A stretch of DNA of 64,000 nucleotides from the NCBI GenBank assembly GCA_019775845.1, contig JADQAV010000002.1:2728001-2792000 (forward strand). Reading direction: 5' to 3'. Made by a program: the position numbers and the translations under genes. The first letter of the stretch is position 1. The number at the start of each line of letters is the position of its first letter. Origin of the DNA: Myrmaecium sp. VS I D KN 1 (taxonomy: Eukaryota > Ascomycota > Dothideomycetes > Valsariales > Valsariaceae). This document shows, one piece after another, positions 31,801 to 40,840 of this stretch. Below the pieces are notes generated by a model, which was not told where the DNA came from, searched no databases, and saw nothing but the letters and a program-made list of their open reading frames with translations.

Positions 31801-32933
31801 ACCTACAGTTCAGCAGGTGGATACTCTTAACAGCACTCCCTGTAGGTGTATACGACGCTCTCCGCGGTTTCCGCTCACTAGCCACGTTCGTGTTTTGCTG
31901 AATGGGGTATAGTGAGGCGTCGGTGGATCCTCTGTCGATGGCGGCCGGGATTGCATGGGTCGACAGGACGTTTGGCGTGCCTGGGCAAGCCCTCTGCGTT
32001 GGGAAAAGGGAAAATATTTGTGCTCGCGGTGCGCCCAGAGTGGACGGGACAGGATGGGAGATGGACAGGACGGTGCGTAGGCAGTGTGTACACACGCACA
32101 CCTCTCGAACCAACGAGGAACTTGAACACCGCAAGCATCGTTATCTCGGCTGTTATGCCTCGTCGCCGGCAGGGTTGCCTCCTTGGTTCTACTGAATTCC
32201 ACTGCCCGTACTCCTACCCGCTACCTGTCCGTTGTCACAGATCGCGCGTGCGGTGACGCTCATGCCCTTTCCGCGCGCCCTCCACCTCATCCCTCTACGC
32301 ACCCGCCCCATAAGCTTGCATAGAGCATCCTCGCCCGAGCCCTGCCACTGCGACACCGTTAACTCTTCCGACCTTCGCACCTTCCGACTCTCCAATCCTC
32401 CTCACCTGGCCACCGTTGCTGCGTGAACTTCCGCTCGTTCGACCTTTCCGCCCTCCTCTCGACCGTCCTTCCCCGCCTATCTTCCCGGCGGCTTATCGGA
32501 CCTTGTTGGCCTGCCGTGCCTGCCTCACCCCAGAAAGCTCGGCGCCGTCGCGACGCTGTGCGGCTCCCTACAGCACCGCTTACGCTGTCGCGCTTGCTCT
32601 GCTTCATGAGGTTATAGTCATAACGCCTCTGGTGGGCACAAAACATCCCGCACGGTTTCATATCGACTGCTCCGCAGTCCCGACGCTTTCGCGCACTCTT
32701 TTGGTGGCTACGCTGCACACCCTCCGAGTTGACCACCACTTGTCTGGAGCTGGCGCTGGAAGGTGGAACGGGAACGATCAGGATATACTGGGCGACGAGC
32801 ATACGTTACGCGCCTGACTGGACTGTGCATGGGTGCGGCAAGCTCCTGGGTAGAAATTCCGGACACACAACGTACGATCGCTGGACAGAAGCAACATGAA
32901 GGAACGGTAGAACGAGCTATACAATTGATCACA
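28900..32933. other. 4.0-kb gene-poor divergent intergenic region
   Basis: Lies between divergent starts at 28899 and 32934 and is the longest stretch without a confident gene. From 29.9 to 31.3 kb it is AT-richer with only short frames. From 32.2 to 32.8 kb it is CT-rich on the plus strand, fitting the leader of the gene at 32934. One possible small minus-strand gene (31390-31990) is listed separately. No repeat, RNA gene or transposon remnant is recognised. Confidence 0.55.
31393..31990 (-). CDS. Possible small gene, unresolved
   Basis: Weak evidence only. On the minus strand the frame ending at 31394 has coding-like composition for about 80 codons (QQQEQRLLEHVDRWRERI and SEQIVSIFLEPRSR, with GC-rich third positions). 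Just upstream, in a different frame, NVLLLLVVIASC reads like a membrane or signal segment preceded by a CTGTAG acceptor and an in-phase GTATAC donor. I could not join these into one frame with good splice signals. It may be a small exon-split gene or chance. Confidence 0.2.
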
Positions 32934-35900
32934 ATGGGCACGAAAACCTTCGGATATGACCCCTGGTATAGAGGACTGGTGGAGGTGGACACTACTGCAG
33001 TACGACAGGCTTCCAGCTCTCCGAGGGGGCGAAGACGACCATGGCCTGGTCCCGTGCCATACAGCTTCCCGGGACTCCTATTACTCATATTGGCTTTGCT
33101 TCCGCGCTGGACCTTAGGTGCCTGGATCAATTTTGACAACTGCTTGGACTCGGATATAGTACACTCGAATCCATTGCAGCTTCAGTTCATCCCATTACAT
33201 CTCTGGGCATACTTCAACACCACCGCCGCCTCTCACAATCTGAATATCACGGTTTATGGGAACGTATCCGGCCAGGCTACAGTAGGCGACTATCCGTCAG
33301 CCAATGATTCATCATGGAGCAATCCCAACGACACCTTTGGTAAGATTGTCAACGTCGACGAGGAAAATAACAAGTACACCACCTTATACGAGCTGTACAA
33401 GGTCCTCACCTTCACGCCGTATAACGATCCAGGCCGGTCTTTCTGCAACACTACTTTGAACACGGAGTGCCCTATTGCCCCCTCGTTCTACGGTAATTAC
33501 AGTGATCCCTCCACGTTGTCCGCCTTCACTGTAGCCCACGACTTCTACAGCAGTTATTCTTTCTCTACCGTCTCAGCCACCATCAGAGTTAACTCCGGAG
33601 ACAAATCTGCTTCTCACCTGGCTTGCGTCTCTGCCAATATTACACCGGACCTTGGAAGTACCTTGGCGGATACCATCGCTTATGTGCCTGCCGCTATCCT
33701 TGCCCTCGTAGCTATCGCGACGATCTCGGCTGCCGTGTGGAGCCCTTGGGGCTCTACTGACCCCTTTCGTTGGACGAGCAATTATGGCAGAGACGAAGAT
33801 CTTCTCCGGCTAGTGACTCCTGGTTTCGGCGATTGCCTCCAATATATACAGTTTATCGTCCTTGCTGGGAGTCTCAACTTGAAATACCCGGGCTTCTATC
33901 AGCCGGTTGTCAGTCAAGCCAGCTGGTCCGTCCTGCTCTTCAACGCCAGTTTGGTCAGCCACGAGAATGGCACTCAAAGCGTCATAGATGGGATGTATTT
34001 CGCCAACGGCACATATGGATTATCCCGCCTTGCGGAATACGTGGGGATGTCTGAAGACTACGATATGTGGGCTGGCATGACAGTATGGCTCGTGGGCGTC
34101 ACGGCGTCTGTAGTTATCGCCGCTGAGCTATGCTTCTTCGTCAGATTCCTATACCGAACACTCGCCAACAAGCAAGAAGAGGACCATAGGAGTAAAAACT
34201 GGCCATTCACCGTCGGGCTCGTCGTCAGAATGGTCTTCAATTATTTCCTATTACCCGTTGTTTCTTTGTCGATGTTTCAGCTTGTGATTGCTGGTCATTC
34301 ACCCGCCGTTGTCGTCGCAATGGCAGTGGTTCTGCTTCTGGCCGTGATCGGCTGGGCATCGTGGATTTTCTGGCTTATCTTTACTACTCGACCTCGAGCT
34401 TCCCTTTTCGACGATCTCCAGACGGTGCTGATGTATGGGCCGTTGTACAACACATATTCCGATGAAGCGGCACCGTTCGCCTTCATACCAGTGCTCTTGA
34501 GCTGCATGCGAGGAGTCGCTATCGGCGCGATCCAACCATCCGGTATCGCACAGATAGTTCTACTTGCTATCTGCGAAGTCATCCTCATCTTGACGCTGCA
34601 TGCATTTCGACCGTTTCAAGCGCCTACTTCGATGAACGCCTACCATACCTTCTTCTCTGCGATACGGCTAGCCACGATCCTGTTGATGGTCGCCTTTGTC
34701 CCGTCGCTAGGTGTTTCCGAAGCATCGAAGGGTTGGATAGGCTACGTGGTATTGCTACTGCATGCCATCGTCCTGATCTTTGGATTTTTCATGAACTCAA
34801 TACAGACGCTGATTGAGGTCGCTGCTCGGGCTTCGGGCGCTGGCGCCGATACAAGAGGTGGTCTGACCAAGGTGTTCGGGATGCGCCAACTGTCGAAGCG
34901 GACGGTCAGGTCCCATAGGCGAAACCAAAGAAGCAGTCTCACGTCCACTCAAGCAATGCTTGCCCCTGATTCGGACGCGAAATCACTTCAGCTTATGGGA
35001 GCTACCAGGGCGCGGAGCTATTCGAACAGCTCTGCGATCTTGCTGGCCCAACAACGCTCAAGCGGCGTGTTTGACCGTCTTAGTCAAGGCGGAGAGTATA
35101 GCCAGTTAGGAACCGTTAGCCCGACGCCGACTACACCCGCCGGTACCCCAACGGCTCTGACTTACCTACCAGCCGGCAGTGTCCATGGATCGGTTGGCGC
35201 TGCCCCTAGGGCGCTTGGAGAGCCAATAGATCCATATTATCGCCCACCCCGGCCGCGAGGGCGCACAATGGATGCTGCAACTGCAATGTCTGGTGCTCGT
35301 GGCACGGACGCAAATGCAGGCGACGGTCGACCTAACGAGGACTATCCGGATACCGCTGTGGACGCTGATGCTGGCGAAGGGCCTTCCTCGTTCACTCCTC
35401 GCAGGGGTTCACTAACACCGGCTTATATTCGTGCCCAGAAGGATGAGCTGGACTTTGAAATGGGTGACAAGGGGAAGCCAACGGACTATACTGTTCGAGA
35501 ATCGGATTTCTACTACGGTATCAGAGGGCCTGCGTTATCGAACCAACCGACTCGGAAGTTGAAAACGGGCCCTGCAGACCCCATGGGTCCTGTATCGTCC
35601 GCTACTGGATGGCTCAAGGGCTTGTTTAATGGCAAACGGAAAGAAAAGGGCAAGGGCTTCGAAGTCGTAAGGAGTACTCGTATGCCTCCGAACATGATGT
35701 CTCTAGAGGAAGAGGAAGAGCTATCTCCTCCCGGACGCCGCGACTCGTATCATGACGATCCGGAGGCTGGGCTCAATGCTGGTGCTACCGACGGCGCTGC
35801 AGCTGGAAAAGGCCGCAGTCTAGCCCGAGATTCGGAAACCGAGTCTAGCGATGTCTCGTCTCTGAGCACAGAGGGCGTAGATTCTGAAGGCGATGACCCG

Positions 35901-36518
35901 TTCGACCACCACATCAATCGCATCTCTGAAGCTCCACCAATGCTAGGACCGATTGAAGCTGGCGGAGGAATTGAACTACCAAGTCGCGTGGGCTCCCGGG
36001 CGACCAGTAAGACCACACGTTCCTTAAGCCAGCGTGCACCTACTATTCCCCGCAAGAGCTCCAAACGAACTCAATCAGCTGATAAAGCTTTCCTGGAGGC
36101 AATGGCTAACATGCCAAACCTCACCGCCTCGTCTTCCGAGCCAAAACCTATTCCGCCACCAGGAAGTCAGTTAGAGGGCCACCTGCACCCTTCTACTGCT
36201 TTCCCGGCCCGCTTGCCGTTCGCTTCAGCGGAGCCTTCCCCTTCTCCCGAACATTCTGCACCCTCAAGTCTGTTCCATAGCACAGAAGCCCCAACCGAGA
36301 GCTCGCAGACACAAGGACCACTGGCACCATCACCGGTGATAGGTGCGGACGGCGGTTCAAATCGACCCATGAACACCGGCTACGTCCACCATCATAAGGC
36401 CAGCGATAGCATACAGCGCGGTCGATACGAATCTTCCGAAAACCTCGGAACGTCTGCGGAGCTTGTCGATGTACAGCAGCGTGGCAGTGTGAGTACGCGA
36501 GGAAGCGTCGGTCAATAA
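32934..36518 (+). CDS. TRP-like/FLC-family polytopic membrane protein
   Basis: An intron-free 1194-aa protein from ATG 32934 (another in-frame ATG lies at 32829). A hydrophobic SFPGLLLLILALLPRWTLGA (about 43-62) acts as signal peptide, followed by a lumenal ML-like domain with several N-glycosylation sites (FNTT, NVSG, ANDSS, NATL-type) and paired cysteines (to about residue 245). About nine membrane helices follow (about 250-655), with the TRP-like core IFWLIFTTRPRASLFDDLQTVLMYGPLYNTY. This is the layout of yeast Flc1-3 and fission yeast Pkd2/Trp663, linked to FAD import into the ER, calcium homeostasis and wall integrity. The cytosolic tail of about 530 residues is disordered, Ser/Pro-rich and much longer than in yeast Flc proteins. 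The family call is good; which FLC/TRP member this is remains open. Confidence 0.85.
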   Translation: MGTKTFGYDPWYRGLVEVDTTAVRQASSSPRGRRRPWPGPVPYSFPGLLLLILALLPRWTLGAWINFDNCLDSDIVHSNPLQLQFIPLHLWAYFNTTAASHNLNITVYGNVSGQATVGDYPSANDSSWSNPNDTFGKIVNVDEENNKYTTLYELYKVLTFTPYNDPGRSFCNTTLNTECPIAPSFYGNYSDPSTLSAFTVAHDFYSSYSFSTVSATIRVNSGDKSASHLACVSANITPDLGSTLADTIAYVPAAILALVAIATISAAVWSPWGSTDPFRWTSNYGRDEDLLRLVTPGFGDCLQYIQFIVLAGSLNLKYPGFYQPVVSQASWSVLLFNASLVSHENGTQSVIDGMYFANGTYGLSRLAEYVGMSEDYDMWAGMTVWLVGVTASVVIAAELCFFVRFLYRTLANKQEEDHRSKNWPFTVGLVVRMVFNYFLLPVVSLSMFQLVIAGHSPAVVVAMAVVLLLAVIGWASWIFWLIFTTRPRASLFDDLQTVLMYGPLYNTYSDEAAPFAFIPVLLSCMRGVAIGAIQPSGIAQIVLLAICEVILILTLHAFRPFQAPTSMNAYHTFFSAIRLATILLMVAFVPSLGVSEASKGWIGYVVLLLHAIVLIFGFFMNSIQTLIEVAARASGAGADTRGGLTKVFGMRQLSKRTVRSHRRNQRSSLTSTQAMLAPDSDAKSLQLMGATRARSYSNSSAILLAQQRSSGVFDRLSQGGEYSQLGTVSPTPTTPAGTPTALTYLPAGSVHGSVGAAPRALGEPIDPYYRPPRPRGRTMDAATAMSGARGTDANAGDGRPNEDYPDTAVDADAGEGPSSFTPRRGSLTPAYIRAQKDELDFEMGDKGKPTDYTVRESDFYYGIRGPALSNQPTRKLKTGPADPMGPVSSATGWLKGLFNGKRKEKGKGFEVVRSTRMPPNMMSLEEEEELSPPGRRDSYHDDPEAGLNAGATDGAAAGKGRSLARDSETESSDVSSLSTEGVDSEGDDPFDHHINRISEAPPMLGPIEAGGGIELPSRVGSRATSKTTRSLSQRAPTIPRKSSKRTQSADKAFLEAMANMPNLTASSSEPKPIPPPGSQLEGHLHPSTAFPARLPFASAEPSPSPEHSAPSSLFHSTEAPTESSQTQGPLAPSPVIGADGGSNRPMNTGYVHHHKASDSIQRGRYESSENLGTSAELVDVQQRGSVSTRGSVGQ

Positions 36519-37750
36519 ATATAATCATCAGTAATTCTTTTGGGATATAAACTCGGCCGCAGCGAGGAGAATGCGGCGGTGCAGCTTCAGGGAGTAGCTC
36601 CGCTCCCGAGCGTATACAGCCTGTCCCCCTTTCATTCTTACTCGGGTGTCCTCCTGCTTGGGAACATCCACTTGTGTTTCTCACCACGCCTGTTACCCTC
36701 TCTAACTCTCCTAATTCCAGTCCTTATCTGTACAGCATCATCAAAAAAGTTTCGTTGCGCGCGGCGTGGGCGTCTTTTCATTTGGATGCATCGGCCGGTT
36801 TTGGGATGGGGGTGGGGTTGATTCATTTCATCACTTGAAACGTGTAGTTTTTCACATTCACATACTTCCTTCTTTTCACCTGCTGTATATCAGTTGATGG
36901 TGCTGGTGGAGCAAGGGTCGGGGGTTATTAGTTATATATATTATTGGAGACGATGATTCTTTGGCTATGGTGTGCGTGCTTGTTGTCTTGGTGGCGATGT
37001 GTAAATCGCCTGAGATACTATATTAGCCTAGTGAACTGAACTGAGCGGGTAGTAATGCAATACTTGGGAGTATCAATTAGCTCTATCCGCTTGCCAATAG
37101 CATCCATATTGTATAAGCCTAAAGATGTATGTAGTTTATCAAGACCAATACAAGAGCTGCTATGCTAATGAACCTGTTCAGGCATCAATTATGTTAATGT
37201 AAGGCATCAAAAGTGGCGGGCGCTTATCGATACCCCTCAGCAGCTCACCTAAGTACTGTACACTGGGCCAGTGGTAGATACTACTACTGTACTACATGCC
37301 GCCCGACTTCAGGCTCGACGTACGGAGATAATACTACCAGTACATACCTGATACGGTGTGGCTGGCACAGACTTCCTGTAATCAGCCAGCGACTTCTTCG
37401 ATAAGCTTTTCACCGCTATTCACATTCTCTACTGGCGTATCACGGACCAGCCATTCATAAACTGCGGCTCTTCGAGCTCTACGACCATCCTTAGCGACGA
37501 ACTGCTGTACCACATTAACCTTTCGCTGCTGCTGCCGTGAGGTTTTATGAGCCTCCATCGAGATCACACATCCTGGAAGCTCTCATGAAAGTCAATGTGG
37601 CAACGGTGTAGGCTTACCAACCGGGTGTCGAACTTCGGGGAAGCAAGCTTACCATCGCCACTTACTTTTCACTCAGCGAGAGAGACGCCGGGCTACCATA
37701 CTCATTAGGACCGTACCTATTATTCCGAATACACCTCACGACCTCCCAGC
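36519..37750. other. 1.2-kb intergenic region
   Basis: 3' flank of the TRP-like gene and promoter of the FYVE-RING gene. AT-rich from 36890 to 37210. No gene recognised. Confidence 0.55.
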
Positions 37751-39898
37751 ATGGACCGTGACCGACCGCAGTTCCCTCTCCCACCTCTGGCGAGTCTCGA
37801 CGCTTCCCGTGATAGCTTGCTCGGCGCAAGATCTCAGGGACAGGAGGCCGCTCGCCATATGTCCCATAATCGCCATCACAGTGAGAGTGATCCGATCCGC
37901 TGGCCTTCGCAGAGGCCCTTCGTACCGTCCCGACTTCCCTCCGACCCCTTTGTCAGCGCGAGCGATGACAACAACAGTCAACGGTGGTTGGATATACACA
38001 GGTACATGGAAAGCCAGCCAGGGGGTGGCCGGCTGCCCCATGATTTCCTCACTTCCGGACGAGCCCGAGGTAATACTGCTCCAAGGGACGAGAGTAGGGA
38101 TTGGGGCCAGCGGCCAGAGTCGCGGCGGCAGGGTGCTACTGGAACAGACCGAAAGAGGCGACTGACTGGTCCAAAGAGCCCGGGGAGAAGAGGAGGACAC
38201 GGCTCCAACAGCGCCTTGGGGACTTTGCGGCCATCAACAGGCGCAGTGGTCACCTCATCTTCCAGTCCGACTATGCCGACCGCTGGCGCAATTGGAGGCC
38301 CGACGAGGGAGGTTATTGATCTAACAAGTAGTCCAGAGGCCTCTCCACCGCAGCCTAGGGCTACTGCGCCAAACGTGATCAGGCCGCCTCCTATGAACGA
38401 GGTTATCCTCCCATCATGGCAGCCTGATTCGGAGGTATCCGAATGTCCCGTTTGCGGCACACATTTTAGTTTCTTCTACAGAAAACATCATTGCAGGTAA
38501 GGGATTTTTCCTTTTTTTCTTATAGATAGCTGGTGTCTCTTCGTGAAAAGTCGTTACGCTTTTCATCCATCATTTCGGAAACCCCGCAAGCTATTGTCTA
38601 AACAGCCATCGTCTGAGTAACAAAGCGATTCTCTGACGCCTGATTATTGCAGAAAATGCGGCAGAGTTGTATGCGGGAACTGCTCGCCGCACCGCATCAT
38701 GATACCACGCCAATTCATCGTACATCCACCGGCCTCCTCGAGTCTCATTGATCTGACCAGTGAAGATGACACGGAGTCACCTTTTGACCGCGGCTCCTTT
38801 GCTAATTCCGCATTGGGCGGAGGAGAAGCGGTTCGCGTTTGCAATCCATGTGTGCCTGATCCGAATAATGCACCGCCCCCACAGCCATCACGAGTTCCAG
38901 CAACTACTCGAGATTACAGGTTTCCGATGCCTACGTACTATGACGGACGTTCACAGCTTTCGTCACAAGATCCGCAGTACAATATGCATTTGGATCAAGC
39001 TGGTAGGCAGGCACGTTACTCGTCACAAACGATGCCGACCTTCGGACATCGTCAATCGTTGAGTGACATCGGTCACCGACGTTTCTCGCCAGACGGCATG
39101 CCAACTGGGATGCGTCGGATGCCTTTGCCTGATGTTCCATCGTTTGTTGATCAAACGGATGGCAACACATCATCTTCGCACCCTCCTGCTGTTTTCATGC
39201 CTCGACCTCCTCACCATCACCACAGTCATCGTCATCACCGAGACCACTCCCGCAGCAATTCTGGCATGAATCCGTATCTTCCTTCGATGCTCGATATTCG
39301 ACGGCCACTACCTAACCCACCTCCTCCCCGCCGCCAGATACCCGAAGAGGATGAGTGCCCCGTTTGCGGAGACGAACTGCCGCCGAAGGAGCCCGACGGC
39401 AGTACGGTCGCTCGAGAGCGCCACATTGAGGAGTGTATACGATCTCACACCCTCGGTGGCACTCCCAGAAGCCACCCACATGCTTCACCTGCCGTAGATG
39501 GAGGCATCACCGCCTCAGTGGCGACGTCCAGTCAAGCAGGCTCCGGAAGCGCCACGCGTGCCACCGGCAGCAGCACGCCCGTTCAGGCTGAAGGTTCTAG
39601 ACAGCGCCGTGGTACAAGCCGAGGCATGGCAGTGTCCATCGCGACCGAAAAGGAATGCACCGATGAAGATGGAAATCCACTGGAGTGCATCATCTGCTTT
39701 GAGGAGTTCGAGCCTGGCGACCAGCTCGGTAGGCTTGAGTGCCTTTGTAAGTTTCACAAGGTATGTTATCTGCACCCATCTAGTCCCATCTTCCACGTAT
39801 ATTCATGGCGGGGACTGACTGCGTATTAGAAGTGCATCAGGGAATGGTGGGACAAGAAGGGAGTCGGTGCTTGCCCGACACATCAGCTTCACGATTAG
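37751..39898 (+). CDS. FYVE-RING protein, probable endosomal E3 ubiquitin ligase (3 exons)
   Basis: Exons 37751-38496, 38653-39760 and 39830-39898 join in frame to 640 aa. The N-terminal 225 residues are disordered. A FYVE zinc finger begins with WQPD (about 222) and CPVC, carries the PI3P-binding RKHHCRKCG across the first junction (about 244-252), CGNC, and ends at Cys312-Cys315 after an unusually long loop. A CPVC...HIEEC motif (about 484-510) resembles a UBZ-type ubiquitin-binding zinc finger. A RING begins at Cys594 (ECIIC) and runs through CLCKFHKKC to ACPTH at the end, partly encoded by the 23-codon last exon. Budding yeast Pib1 combines FYVE and RING as an endosomal/vacuolar ligase. 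REVIDLTSS (188-192) and SLIDLTSEDD (280-284) match SUMO-interaction motifs. Domain calls are firm; ligase activity and SUMO binding are inferred. Confidence 0.88.
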
Positions 39899-40840
39899 GA
39901 TGGGGCCTTTTCTCCTCCCGGAAGCCATCTTAACTCAGCCCACGCCACCGGGCTACTCACATATACCATTGCGGGCTCTGAGCAGGCCTCCGGTTCATTC
40001 GGCGTTCATTGATCATATTCCTTCATCGCCATCACCAGAGGTCGTTTCCGGTTCACTTTTCCGCCTGCTTTCATGTTATCTATCTGGGCGCATCAAAGAC
40101 CCTTAGACGTCTCATTTCACCAGGGTGGCTACCTGCTTGGGGGGTTTGGGAATTCGGGCGCGAAGGTTCCTACATATTCAAGGCGTTTTCAAGGAGTGCA
40201 TTCTGACTCCGCAGTTTATCTTGATCCCCTCCGTTTTCCTTATCCAACCTCCCCACTTCTCCTTCGTCGTCTTTTCCCATGCGGGATATCTCTCCTTCGG
40301 ATCAGCGTGCGCATTCTCTCATTCTCTTTCTCTTTCCCTTTCTCCCTCCCCAATCTCACCCGTTCTATACCAGCTCTCTACTAATTGCGTTTATCGTTCT
40401 CTCTGTACTGATCTCAGCTCACATATGGGTGAATTCTGCACACGTAGCTCTCTACTCCAACATACTTACTTCAACTTCAAGAGTGTTTCGCAATCGATCG
40501 CGTGATGACATACTGAGCGGCGGATTCTGGAAACGTGGAGAGTCAACCCGAATGTGTCCCTCCATCTCGTTTTGGGCACTATGATGAGACACGAAGAAGT
40601 ATGTAAGCGTGTTTCTATTATTTGAGTTTGTTTCCTGTAGGTGTATGTGCAAAGCTTAAGGTATATATACATCTATATATTGAGTGTGTGGAGAGGTCTG
40701 ACAAACGCATAAAGAAGGGGGAGGAGGGGGATGAGGGAGGGCATTGGGGCCGGAGGCTGGAAGACCGGAAAAGGCTGAGGCAAGCCACGGCCAGCCTCGA
40801 GAGGTCCTACAACCATATGAGGAGAGGGGGAGGAGGTGAT
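39899..40840. other. Intergenic region between convergent genes
   Basis: 3' ends of the FYVE-RING gene (plus) and the Zn2Cys6 gene (minus) face each other here. CT-rich part at 40240-40370. No gene seen. Confidence 0.55.
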
